Shown here one piece after another: positions 51,997-60,304 of a stretch of 64,000 nt of DNA (position 1 is the stretch's first letter; the number at the start of each line of letters is the position of its first letter). A program made the position numbers and the translations under genes. The notes under the pieces are model-generated. The model did no database searches, was not told the origin of the DNA, and saw only the letters and a program-made list of their open reading frames with translations. The stretch is from Hyphomonas sp. (lineage in GTDB: Bacteria; Pseudomonadota; Alphaproteobacteria; Caulobacterales; Hyphomonadaceae), in the NCBI RefSeq assembly GCF_016125515.1, contig NZ_WGLO01000010.1, forward strand, positions 154,443 through 218,442. The letters are read 5' to 3'.

Positions 51997-52824
51997 ATGG
52001 ACAACAGCGCGCAGATCGACGCCTGGAACGGCGCATCCGGTCAGAAATGGGCCCGCGACGCAGATCAGCTTGACGGGATGCTGGCGCCCTTCGCCGATGC
52101 GGTTCTGGCCGCTTCGAAGCCTGTCGAAGGTCAGCGGGTGATCGACATCGGCTGCGGGGCTGGCGCTTTGTCGCTGGCGGCAGCGAAGCTGGGGGCGAAG
52201 ATCATAGGCGTCGATGTGTCGGTTCCGCTGGTCGAGCTGGCGCGACGACGCGCGGCCGAGGAAGCGGTCGATGCGCAATTCAATGTCGCCGATGCATCAG
52301 CCTGGCGGCCCGCAGAACCGGCTCAGCTTCTGATCTCCCGTTTCGGAGTGATGTTCTTTGCTGATCCGGTCGCGGCGTTCGCAAACCTGCGAGCGGCGAT
52401 GGTACCCGGCGGGCGGATGGTGTTCGCTTGCTGGCGCACGTTTATGGAAAACGATTGGGCCGCCCTGCCGGTCAGGACCGCGCTGCCTTTTCTCAAGGAG
52501 GCGCCGGCGCCCGCAAAGCCCGGCACGCCCGGGCCATTCGCATTTTCTGATCGCGACTTTGTATCGAACGTGTTGGCCGGCAGCGGCTGGGCGAACGTTG
52601 CTCACACGCCCTGGGACGGTGAGATCCGGCTTCCCGGCAGCAAGGCGGAAGACACGGCGAACTTCATGATGGACATCGGCCCTCTGTCCCGCGCGCTCGC
52701 GGATCAGGGCGTTGATCCAGATACGGTCAAACAGGCGTTGATCGACAAGGTGCGCAGCCTTGCCGGGGCCAATGGCGAAACGCAGCTGAAAGCAGCTGCC
52801 TGGATTGTTGAGGCTAAGGCATGA
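51997..52824 (+). CDS. Class I SAM-dependent methyltransferase inside the AST operon
   Basis: 275 residues. Motif I is VIDIGCGAGALSLAAAKLGA, the acidic end of beta-2 is IIGVDVSVPLVELARRR, and motif IV region reads LLISRFGVMFFADPVAAF. The N-terminus (WNGASGQKWARDADQLDGML) resembles ubiquinone/menaquinone UbiE-like and Methyltransf_11 small-molecule enzymes. The substrate is unknown. It lies ten bases after astD and overlaps astB by four bases, so it is part of the operon; no AST step needs a methyltransferase. Confidence 0.85.
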   Translation: MDNSAQIDAWNGASGQKWARDADQLDGMLAPFADAVLAASKPVEGQRVIDIGCGAGALSLAAAKLGAKIIGVDVSVPLVELARRRAAEEAVDAQFNVADASAWRPAEPAQLLISRFGVMFFADPVAAFANLRAAMVPGGRMVFACWRTFMENDWAALPVRTALPFLKEAPAPAKPGTPGPFAFSDRDFVSNVLAGSGWANVAHTPWDGEIRLPGSKAEDTANFMMDIGPLSRALADQGVDPDTVKQALIDKVRSLAGANGETQLKAAAWIVEAKA

Positions 52825-54143
52825 AGCCCGCATTCGAAGTCAATTTTGACGGACTGATCGGTCCCAGCCACAACTATGGCGGCTTGTCGGATGGCAACCT
52901 CGCCAGCGCGCGCAATGCGGGCGATGTGTCGAACCCGCGGGAAGCGGCGGTCCAAGGCCTCGAGAAGATGCGCACGCTGGTGCGCGCAGGCCTTGTGCAA
53001 GGCGTTCTTCCGCCGCTCGCGCGGCCGAATTTTGATCTGCTCGCGGCCTCCGGATTTCTGGGCACGGATGCACAGATCATCGAGGCCGTCGCAAAGACAG
53101 CGCCGCGTCTTCTCAAGGCGGCCTATTCGGCCAGCAGCATGTGGACGGCCAATGCCGCAACCGTGTCGCCTTCGGCGGATACGGCTGATGGCCGTCTCCA
53201 CCTGACAGCCGCCAACCTGTCGACCATGCTCCATCGCAGCATCGAACATCCTGACACCACGGCCTCTCTCATCTCGATCTTCGCTGGCGAGGACTATTTC
53301 GCCATCCACGGCGCGTTGCCGGCTCATTCGGACTTTGCCGATGAAGGCGCGGCCAACCATGTGCGCCTATGTGCCGAGCATGGGGCGCCGGGCGTAGAGA
53401 TCTTCGTCTACGGACGTACTGAGGGCGAGTCGGTTGCCGGGTTTCCGGCGCGCCAGACGCTGCTCGCCGCCCAGTCAGTGGCCCGGTCGCACGAGCTCGA
53501 TCCCGCGCGTGTTGTCTTCGCCCGCCAGGCCCGCCGCGCCATCGAGGCGGGCGCCTTCCACAACGACGTTGTGTGTGTTGGCGCGCTGGACACGCTCTTC
53601 TTCCACGAGTTTGCCTTCGAGGACACCGCGGGCACGCTGGACGCGCTGCGCCGCGCAGCGGAGGGCCGTTTCGAACTGAAGCCGGTCATGGTGCCCGATG
53701 CCGAGGTCCCACTGGCCGATGCGATCTCATCCTACCTCTTCAATTCGCAATTGCTGAAACTGCCCGGGGAAGACCGGCTCGTCCTGATCGCCCCAGGCGA
53801 AACGCAGGATACACCCTCCACCCGAGCCTATTGCGAGCGACTGGTGCACGGCAACGGACCCATCGGACGAGTCCAGTATGTCGACGTGCGCCAATCGATG
53901 CGCAATGGCGGTGGGCCGGCCTGTCTTCGCCTTCGCGTTGTTATGACGGACGACGAATTAGAAAGTTGCCATTCCGGGGTGCTGCTGGATGAAGAACGGA
54001 TTGACGATCTGCAGGCCTGCGTCCGTGCCACCTACCGGGATAGGCTTAGCCCCGCGGATCTTGCCGATCCGGCGTTCGCGGATGAGTGCCGTATCGCCCG
54101 GGAAGGTTTGTTGGAAATTCTTGAATTGGATTCCCTCGCATGA
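52821..54143 (+). CDS. astB: N-succinylarginine dihydrolase AstB
   Basis: 440 residues, the normal length. It begins FEVNFDGLIGPSHNYGGLSDGNLAS as E. coli AstB does (short extract NFDGLIGPSHNYGGLS), with SSMWTANAATVSPSAD, GAFHNDVVCVGALDTLFFHE (catalytic His region), SYLFNSQLLKLP and the C-terminal MRNGGGPACLRLRVVM with the catalytic Cys. It hydrolyses succinylarginine to succinylornithine, two ammonia and CO2. It overlaps its neighbours on both sides by four bases. Confidence 0.95.
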   Translation: MKPAFEVNFDGLIGPSHNYGGLSDGNLASARNAGDVSNPREAAVQGLEKMRTLVRAGLVQGVLPPLARPNFDLLAASGFLGTDAQIIEAVAKTAPRLLKAAYSASSMWTANAATVSPSADTADGRLHLTAANLSTMLHRSIEHPDTTASLISIFAGEDYFAIHGALPAHSDFADEGAANHVRLCAEHGAPGVEIFVYGRTEGESVAGFPARQTLLAAQSVARSHELDPARVVFARQARRAIEAGAFHNDVVCVGALDTLFFHEFAFEDTAGTLDALRRAAEGRFELKPVMVPDAEVPLADAISSYLFNSQLLKLPGEDRLVLIAPGETQDTPSTRAYCERLVHGNGPIGRVQYVDVRQSMRNGGGPACLRLRVVMTDDELESCHSGVLLDEERIDDLQACVRATYRDRLSPADLADPAFADECRIAREGLLEILELDSLA

Positions 54144-54781
54144 TCCGCCTTTACGACTACTGGCGCTCGTCGGCGGCGTACCGCGTGCGCATTGCGCTGA
54201 ACCTGAAGGGCGCCTCCTATGAGTCCGTTTCAATCAACATCCTTCCGGGGGCGGATGAACAGCTCGGCACAGAATACCGCGCCCGAAATCCGCAGATGCG
54301 GGTGCCCGCCATCGACGTGGACGGCCGCACCGGAATGCAGTCGCTGGCGATCATCGAGTGGATCGACGAGACGCTTCCCGGCCCAGCCTTGTTGCCCAAG
54401 GATCCTTGGCAGCGACTTCAGGCGCGCGCATTCGCCGATATCATCGCCTGCGACATCCACCCGCTGAACAATTTGAGCCCTCTTGCAGTCCTGCGCGAGA
54501 AGTTCGGTGCGGACGAAGCCGCTATCGGCGATTGGTACCGAGACTGGATCGTGCGCGGGTTCACGGCGCTCGAAACGCTGGCGTCCGAGCTGAAGGGCGG
54601 CCCATTCCTGTTCGGCGATGCGCCCAGTCTGGCGGAAATCGTGCTCGTGCCGCAGGTGGCAAATGCGCACCGCTTCCGAACGGATCTGTCGCCATTCCCG
54701 CGGCTCGTCGAACTTGATGACCGATGCCGCAAGCTCGAGGCCTTCCGCCTGGCCGCACCGGAAAACCAGAAGCAGCCCTAG
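54140..54781 (+). CDS. maiA: Maleylacetoacetate isomerase (zeta-class glutathione transferase)
   Basis: 213 residues. The zeta-class signature SSAAYRVRIALNLKG provides the catalytic Ser and glutathione site, NPQMRVPAIDVDG holds the cis-Pro and MQSLAIIEWIDE the glutathione carboxylate site; DIHPLNNLSPL is also typical. The enzyme isomerises maleylacetoacetate in tyrosine degradation. No other tyrosine-pathway genes are in the window, so its presence at the end of the AST operon is a catabolic grouping by amino-acid use at most. Stop overlaps the convergent gene by four bases. Confidence 0.88.
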   Translation: MIRLYDYWRSSAAYRVRIALNLKGASYESVSINILPGADEQLGTEYRARNPQMRVPAIDVDGRTGMQSLAIIEWIDETLPGPALLPKDPWQRLQARAFADIIACDIHPLNNLSPLAVLREKFGADEAAIGDWYRDWIVRGFTALETLASELKGGPFLFGDAPSLAEIVLVPQVANAHRFRTDLSPFPRLVELDDRCRKLEAFRLAAPENQKQP

Positions 54782-55590
54782 TCCTCGGCTGCTTCAAATG
54801 CTTCGTCCGTTTCGCCCGGGCGGCGGATGTCCACGATCTCGACTTCCTCGAAATCGCCGAGCGGCTCGGCAAGCTTCGAGGCCCGCGTGTTCAGCCATGG
54901 GATGAGTCCACTGACGAGGCGCCCACCGATCGCACCATCTCCGGCAAAGTCCGCCTTGCCGCCGCTCCGGCGCAGTTCGATGTCGATCACGCAGCCGTCC
55001 TCAGGCTTGTATCGGCGCGAACAGACGCTCGCCGCCTCGATGCCCTCGGCAAAGCGCTGCGGGTTCTCAACATCGCCGAAGTAGAGAATGCCGGCAAAAC
55101 GGTCGCGCAGCAGCGGGTCAGCGATGATCGCTTCTGTAACAACGCGGGGCAGGGGCGCATCTGCGACGATGACGAATGCGCGGCCTCGATTGCTCTCTTC
55201 GAAATAGGCGAGCGTTGCCGCGGCCATATCCACCTGGGCCGTCGCAGCGCGCAGATAGGGCGCATAGACCGGACCGATTGGATCGAATGCTGCCGCCAGA
55301 TCGCTCAAGCCCTCGGCCGCCTTGTCGCGGCGCTTTTCCAAGGGAGATCGGTCGTCCGATACGAGCGCCGCTTCGCGGGCGAGCAGCAGCACATCAATGT
55401 CCCATCCGGCTTCCCAGACGGCGGGCGGCGGTGTCGCGGGCGAAACAGCCCAGCTGTCGCCCGAGGCATAGTCGAAGGTCGGAAGGGCAGTGCCCGTCAC
55501 CGTCGGCGCAGGACGTGTCGACCAGACCACGCCGCTAATGGCAATCGCCAGCAGGATGGCGGTGACGGCAATGACAAGTTTTCGGTTCAT
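54778..55590 (-). CDS. Degenerate DUF3089-like protein with membrane anchor
   Basis: 270 residues from the ATG at 55590. Residues 4-24 form an N-terminal membrane or signal segment (LVIAVTAILLAIAISGVVW). The body resembles DUF3089: AGWDIDVLLLARE, GPVYAPYLRAATAQVD, TLAYFEESNRGRAFVIVAD and ADPLLRDRFAGILYFGD. DUF3089 members have a GHSQG nucleophile elbow, but the matching place reads ADAPLP, so any hydrolase activity has probably been lost. The C-terminal 25 residues are acidic. Assignment is by remembered family pattern. Confidence 0.6.
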   Translation of the reverse strand: MNRKLVIAVTAILLAIAISGVVWSTRPAPTVTGTALPTFDYASGDSWAVSPATPPPAVWEAGWDIDVLLLAREAALVSDDRSPLEKRRDKAAEGLSDLAAAFDPIGPVYAPYLRAATAQVDMAAATLAYFEESNRGRAFVIVADAPLPRVVTEAIIADPLLRDRFAGILYFGDVENPQRFAEGIEAASVCSRRYKPEDGCVIDIELRRSGGKADFAGDGAIGGRLVSGLIPWLNTRASKLAEPLGDFEEVEIVDIRRPGETDEAFEAAED

Positions 55591-55607
55591 CAAGCTCGGT
55601 TCCCGGG

Positions 55608-55979
55608 TTAGCGGGCCGCGGATCTCAGTCCTGAATAGCCCGGTTGGTCGACAGACAATTGGGCAATTGTGGTCGATTTGAGATGTGCCAGCAGTCCCTC
55701 TGTTGAAAGGCTCATGCGGTCTGAACGGATTTCCTCGCACAGGCGCCGGTTGAGACTTTCCACTGACTCGCCCGAGACGCCCAGCAGCGATTCCAGTCGC
55801 GCCTGTTCGGCGGCTTCTGCGACCGGGCGGATCTCCATCTCACGCAGCACGGTGGCCAGCACGTTGGAGGCGACGCGCGCATGGAAGGCCGCATGCCCGG
55901 TCAGTTGCGGCGCGGCGGTCTTGTCAATGAACGCCTTCACCGCCTCGATCAGTTCTTTCGCGGAGGGGGCATCATGCAT
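55608..55979 (-). CDS. DUF6285 small protein, LvaB-like partner of the adjacent kinase
   Basis: 123 residues, helical, without membrane segments. The pattern SAKELIEAVKAFID...LTGHAAFHARVASNVLATVLREME fits DUF6285, a small family found next to APH-like kinases and acyl-CoA dehydrogenases. In Pseudomonas putida the equivalent small protein LvaB is needed by the kinase LvaA. The ATG lies inside the end of the kinase gene (eight-base overlap), which suggests equimolar production. Function by analogy only. Confidence 0.65.
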   Translation of the reverse strand: MHDAPSAKELIEAVKAFIDKTAAPQLTGHAAFHARVASNVLATVLREMEIRPVAEAAEQARLESLLGVSGESVESLNRRLCEEIRSDRMSLSTEGLLAHLKSTTIAQLSVDQPGYSGLRSAAR

Positions 55980-56982
55980 GGCGTCTGAGTCCTTCGAACA
56001 GGTTGATCAGATCGATCTCGTTTTCGGAAACGCGCCGGCCGATCGCCGCCCGCTCGACGCTGGGATCAGCGCCCGTCTTGTAGGCGGAATACATGATCAT
56101 GCACATCACGCCCCATTTCAGACTGCCAAGGATTTCCCACCAGTCGATTTCGTCCGGGGTGAAGCGCGCGCCGCCGGCGGCCGCATACGCGTCCAGCATC
56201 TCCGGCAGGTCGCCGAAACCGCCCACGCGCTTCTCGCTCTGCCCGAAGCGCCACGAGTTTACACAGACCCAGGCGATGTCTTCACGGGGGTCGCCGGCAT
56301 GCGCCAGCTCCCAGTCCAGAACGGCGCCAAGGCCATTGGCATCCACGATCAGGTTTCCGAGCCGGAAATCGCCGTGCACCAGAACCGGCTTAGCGGGCTT
56401 AGGTGCGTTGGCTTTCAGCCAGGAGAAGGCGAGTTCGAAAACCGGGCGCGGCAGGTCGAACCCTCGATAGATGGCCTCGTATTTGGCGATCTGGTCTTCG
56501 CCGAGACTGCGCGGCAATTCGGGAAGGCCATCGGTCGGCACGGCATGGATGCCCGCGAGCGCTTCGCCGCAATCGCGGGTCAGGCGCGTGCGCGCCACAG
56601 CGAACTCCTCGTCGCGCAGGATCTTGCGGCCCAGCGTTTCGCCGGCGACCCGGCGCATGACAAAAGCTTCACCCAGCGCGCTGCCAGGCGCGGAGACGTA
56701 CAGCACTTCAGGCACGCGGACGCCGGCTTTCGTCGTCGCGCCCAAGAGCGCCGCTTCTGTTGCGAGCGAGACCGCTTCGGAGCTGCGAGCGGCGGCCACG
56801 CCTCCGGGCGCCCGGCGCAGGATCAGGGGGTGGGTGACACCGCCTGCAACCACTTCGAAGGCCCAGGTTTCCTGGCTCGCGCCGCCCGACAGGCGCTTCA
56901 GCGCCTTCAGCTCGGCACCTGCGCCAAAATGCGCGCTCGCCCATTGAGAAAGGGGCTTTTCGATCTCTACATTGGTACCCAT
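55972..56982 (-). CDS. APH-family phosphotransferase, ACAD10/LvaA-like hydroxyacyl-CoA kinase
   Basis: 336 residues from the ATG at 56982; a TTG 36 bases upstream is in frame. The kinase core includes LKRLSGGASQETWAFEVV (nucleotide loop), LILRRAPGG (lysine region replaced by Arg-Arg as in this group), VLVHGDFRLGNLIVDANG with catalytic Asp, and AVLDWELAHAGDPREDIAWV with the metal Asp. This subgroup, unlike antibiotic kinases, phosphorylates hydroxyacyl-CoA in 4-hydroxyacid breakdown (LvaA, the ACAD10/11 kinase domain). Followed by the DUF6285 gene. Confidence 0.82.
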   Translation of the reverse strand: MGTNVEIEKPLSQWASAHFGAGAELKALKRLSGGASQETWAFEVVAGGVTHPLILRRAPGGVAAARSSEAVSLATEAALLGATTKAGVRVPEVLYVSAPGSALGEAFVMRRVAGETLGRKILRDEEFAVARTRLTRDCGEALAGIHAVPTDGLPELPRSLGEDQIAKYEAIYRGFDLPRPVFELAFSWLKANAPKPAKPVLVHGDFRLGNLIVDANGLGAVLDWELAHAGDPREDIAWVCVNSWRFGQSEKRVGGFGDLPEMLDAYAAAGGARFTPDEIDWWEILGSLKWGVMCMIMYSAYKTGADPSVERAAIGRRVSENEIDLINLFEGLRRHA

Positions 56983-57061
56983 CTTCGCCACAATTGCGCG
57001 GAAGAAGGGAGTCGCCAAGCGGTAACGCTGAGGAAGGCGGTTATCCGGGGAGTTTCAACGA

Positions 57062-57760
57062 ATGAGCCAGAACAAGCAGCCCGACGATCCGTTGGGCATC
57101 CCTGTCACGACTCAGAAGCGGGGCCTTCTACCCTGGTTGCGCGAACGGTTCGTGGCCGGCATGCTCATCGCGTTGCCGGTCGTGGCGACGTTCGTCATCC
57201 TCGAATTCCTGATCAACCTGATCGACAGCCGTGTCGTGCCGCTGCTGCCGCCTGCGCTGCGACCCGAAACCTATCTCGATTACGCGGTGCCCGGGTTCGG
57301 CCTGATCATCTTGCTGCTGTTCCTCACGCTCCTGGGTGCAGTCGCGACCAACCTCGTTGGAAATTATCTGGTCTCGCTGACCGACCGGGTGCTGACACGG
57401 GTGCCGGTCGTGCGCTCGGTGTATTCGGTGTTCAAGCAGATCCGCGATGTGTTCCAGAACAATTCGGCGGGGCAGTACAAGGAAGTCGTGATGGTCCAGT
57501 ATCCGTCCCAGGGAACCTGGGCGATCGGATTCGTCGCCGGTGCAGCCAAAGGCGAAATGCGCCATCGGCTCGGAGAAGACTATGTCGGGGTATTCGTTCC
57601 CACGACGCCAAACCCGACCTCCGGCTTCCTGCTGTTCGTGAAAGTTTCCGATATCGTCAGACTCGACATGACCGTGGAAGAAGGCGCGAAGGTGATCTTC
57701 TCCGGAGGTCTGGTGATTCCGGACTACCCGCCGGCACCAGGCACGGTTTCGGGCAAGTAA
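57062..57760 (+). CDS. DUF502 family membrane protein
   Basis: 232 residues. Two membrane spans (about 28-50 MLIALPVVATFVILEFLINL and 75-100 GFGLIILLLFLTLLGAVATN) are followed by the family motifs VPVVRSVYSVFKQIRDVF, GTWAIGFVAGAAKG and VFVPTTPNPTSGFLLFV. DUF502 proteins are widespread inner-membrane proteins of unknown function. Often near recG in this class; here the stop is six bases from the convergent recG stop. Confidence 0.85.
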   Translation: MSQNKQPDDPLGIPVTTQKRGLLPWLRERFVAGMLIALPVVATFVILEFLINLIDSRVVPLLPPALRPETYLDYAVPGFGLIILLLFLTLLGAVATNLVGNYLVSLTDRVLTRVPVVRSVYSVFKQIRDVFQNNSAGQYKEVVMVQYPSQGTWAIGFVAGAAKGEMRHRLGEDYVGVFVPTTPNPTSGFLLFVKVSDIVRLDMTVEEGAKVIFSGGLVIPDYPPAPGTVSGK

Positions 57761-57766
57761 GCTCTT

Positions 57767-59845
57767 TCAGGATCCGGCTTCTGAATCGACAGTGACGCGG
57801 GGCGTCAGAAGCTCGCGCGCGATCCGCAGCGCGTTGGCCCGTGCGCCTTTCAGGTTCGGGTCGCCGGCGATGACGGCTTCGGCGTCCTTGGCCGCGATCT
57901 CGAGCAGGCCGGCATGCTGTGCGAGGTCCAGCACCCGGTATTCGGTCGCCCCTGCTTGGCGAACCCCCAGCACGTCGCCGGCGCCGCGCAGTTTGAAGTC
58001 GGCTTCCGCGATCTCGAACCCATCCTCGGTGCGCCGAAGCGTATCGAGCCTCAATTTCGCGTTTTCGCCGAGTGGCGGGCGATAAAGCAAGATGCAATAG
58101 GAAGCCCGGTCGCCGCGCCCGACGCGTCCGCGCAGTTGGTGTAGCTGCGCCAGGCCGAATCCTTCGGCGCGCTCGATCACCATGATTGTCGCTTCCGGCA
58201 CGTCCACGCCGACCTCGATGACGGTGGTGGCGACCAGCACGCGGGTCTTGCCGGACCGGAAGTCCTCCAGCGCGGTATCCTTTTCGGCCGGCTTGAGGCG
58301 GCCATGAACCAGGCCGACACGTACGCGCAGCTCGTCCTGCAATGCGGCATGGCGGGCCACAGCCGAAGAGTCGTCGTCATCGACTTCAACGCGCGGACAC
58401 ACCCAGAAAGCCCGCTCTCCGCGTTTCAGGGCCCGGCCAATCGCTTCGACAATCTCATCGAGCCGCGTGTCTGGAATGACGCGTGTTTCCACAGGTTTCC
58501 GGCCCGGCGGCTTCTCGTCGAGGATCGAGACGTCGAGATCGCCGTGAACGGCCTGGGCCAGAGTACGCGGGATCGGCGTCGCGCTCATCACCAGCATGTG
58601 CGGGCTGTCGGATTTGCCGATCAGGCGCATGCGGTCCGTCACACCGAAGCGGTGCTGCTCGTCGACGATGATGAGGCCGAGATTGCGGAAAGCCACCATC
58701 TCCTGGAACAGGGCGTGGGTGCCGGCCACGATCTGGATGCTGCCATCGGCCAATCCCAACAACGTGCCCTCGCGCGAGTGGCCCCGGTCGCGTCCGGAAA
58801 GGACGGACACGTTGTAGCCGAGCGGAGAGAGCAAGGTGTCGAGCGTATCGAACTGCTGGCGCGCGAGTACTTCGGTGGGCGCCATGAACGCGGATTGGAA
58901 TCCGCATGCGGCGGCCTCCACGGCTGCGAAGGCCGCCACCAAGGTCTTGCCCGCGCCGACATCGCCCTGAAGAAGACGCCGCATCGGTGTGCCGGAGGCG
59001 AGGTCGCCGCTGATCTCGGCGGCGGCTCTCAATTGGGCGCCTGTGGGCCGGTAGGGCAGCACGTCTGTCAGCCGGTTCACCGCGCTCGGCGGCGCCTTGA
59101 TGACCGGGGCCCGCCTCGCCCTGCGTGCCGCGCGGGCGAGCGAGAAAGCCGAGGCTCGGGCCACGGCTTCATCATACGCCAACCGGGCCCGCGCCCGGGC
59201 GAACGCCTCCTCGTCATAGGTCACCGGGGCATGCAGCACGTTCAGCGCCGCCTTGAAACCGGGCCAGCCGCGCTGTTGGATGAGGTGGGGATCGGACCAT
59301 TCGGGCAAGCCGTCCGGCACGAAGCCGAGCGCCTGCATCGCGAAGACGTGAACGCGCCGGTTGGTCAGTCCGGCGGTTAGCGGATAGATCGGTTCAACTT
59401 CCGGCGGCGCATCGCCTTTCTCGGGATCGACAACGAAATCCGGATGCGTGATCTGGCGCTCGCCTTTGTAGTCCTCGACCCGGCCGGACACGATGCGGGA
59501 TGCGCCGATGGGAAATTGCGATTTGAGCCAGCGCGGATCGGCCCGGAAGTAGGCCAGGGTCAGAAAACCCGTCTCGTCGCCGAGCTGGACCCGGTAAGGC
59601 GAGCGGTCGTTGTACGGGGCGTGGTGGGCGATCACGTCCCCGCGCACGGTGACGACCTCACCGGGCACGGTTTCATCGAAATGAGCCCGCACACGCCGGT
59701 CGAGCCAGCGGTCCGGCAGGTGCAGCAGCAGGTCCCAGATCGTGTTCCCGCCGCACAGGCGCTGCAGCACGGGCAGCAGCTTGGGCCCGACGCCGCTCAA
59801 CGTGTCGAGGCCGGCAAACAGCGGGAAGAGTCGCTCGTCGCGCAT
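57767..59845 (-). CDS. recG: ATP-dependent DNA helicase RecG
   Basis: 692 residues. The N-terminal wedge/OB domain (VTVRGDVIAHHAPYNDRSPY, residues about 60-150) precedes the helicase: GDVGAGKTLVAAFAAVEAA (Walker A), VDEQHRFGV (DEQH box), SATPIPRTLAQ, and the QxxGRxGR motif HQLRGRVGRGDRASYC. RecG reverses stalled forks and branch-migrates Holliday junctions. A 15-base palindrome lies 18 bases upstream of the start. Confidence 0.96.
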   Translation of the reverse strand: MRDERLFPLFAGLDTLSGVGPKLLPVLQRLCGGNTIWDLLLHLPDRWLDRRVRAHFDETVPGEVVTVRGDVIAHHAPYNDRSPYRVQLGDETGFLTLAYFRADPRWLKSQFPIGASRIVSGRVEDYKGERQITHPDFVVDPEKGDAPPEVEPIYPLTAGLTNRRVHVFAMQALGFVPDGLPEWSDPHLIQQRGWPGFKAALNVLHAPVTYDEEAFARARARLAYDEAVARASAFSLARAARRARRAPVIKAPPSAVNRLTDVLPYRPTGAQLRAAAEISGDLASGTPMRRLLQGDVGAGKTLVAAFAAVEAAACGFQSAFMAPTEVLARQQFDTLDTLLSPLGYNVSVLSGRDRGHSREGTLLGLADGSIQIVAGTHALFQEMVAFRNLGLIIVDEQHRFGVTDRMRLIGKSDSPHMLVMSATPIPRTLAQAVHGDLDVSILDEKPPGRKPVETRVIPDTRLDEIVEAIGRALKRGERAFWVCPRVEVDDDDSSAVARHAALQDELRVRVGLVHGRLKPAEKDTALEDFRSGKTRVLVATTVIEVGVDVPEATIMVIERAEGFGLAQLHQLRGRVGRGDRASYCILLYRPPLGENAKLRLDTLRRTEDGFEIAEADFKLRGAGDVLGVRQAGATEYRVLDLAQHAGLLEIAAKDAEAVIAGDPNLKGARANALRIARELLTPRVTVDSEAGS

Positions 59846-60014
59846 GGTGCCTTCAAGCTAGGCGCACCCGGGGTGCGGCACAATCAGGCGGCGCCCTTTC
59901 CATGCCCCGCAGGTGGCATAAGATGTTGCATAAACCGGGCTTTGGCAGTCCAAAACCTGTCCACAAGTCCCTGCAGAGAGTCCAAAGGGGCTTTGACCCC
60001 TCCGGAAGGCCGAA

Positions 60015-60281
60015 ATGACCGATGAAATCCGCCGCAAGAAGCTGAAATTCCGGGCCTGGCGGCGCGGGTTCCGTGAGATGGATCTGCTGATCGGCAGCTT
60101 TGCTGATGCGCAGATTGATTCGTTCGACGCCGTGGGCCTGGACGAGTTTGAGCGCCTGCTGGCCGTGCCCGACTGGGAAGTCTACGCGTGGCTGATCGGC
60201 CAGACGCCGGTTCCGGACACGTATGCCGGTCCGGTGCTGGACCAGCTGATCGCATTCCGCTACGCCGCCCAAGCCGGCTGA
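60015..60281 (+). CDS. sdhE: Succinate dehydrogenase assembly factor SdhE (FAD assembly factor)
   Basis: 88 residues. The RGxxE motif RGFREMD and the C-terminal VPDWEVYAWLIGQTPVP are the SdhE/SDH5 (formerly DUF339) signatures. It attaches FAD covalently to the succinate dehydrogenase flavoprotein. The position between recG and mfd is conserved in alphaproteobacteria. Confidence 0.93.
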   Translation: MTDEIRRKKLKFRAWRRGFREMDLLIGSFADAQIDSFDAVGLDEFERLLAVPDWEVYAWLIGQTPVPDTYAGPVLDQLIAFRYAAQAG

Positions 60282-60304
60282 AGGCCGGCCGACAAGGTAG
60301 CCTG

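Noticed and set aside
55972..56982. Aminoglycoside resistance kinase
   Set aside because: The kinase belongs to the acyl-CoA-linked subgroup by its LSGGASQETW start and by its coupling to a DUF6285 gene.
55669..57795. 708-codon open frame opposite the kinase pair and across DUF502
   Set aside because: Shadow of real genes; no motif and implausible composition.
59947..59986. Repeated GTCC units upstream of sdhE as an operator array
   Set aside because: Four copies occur but with irregular spacing (11, 8 and 13 bases) and little shared flank, so chance is likely.
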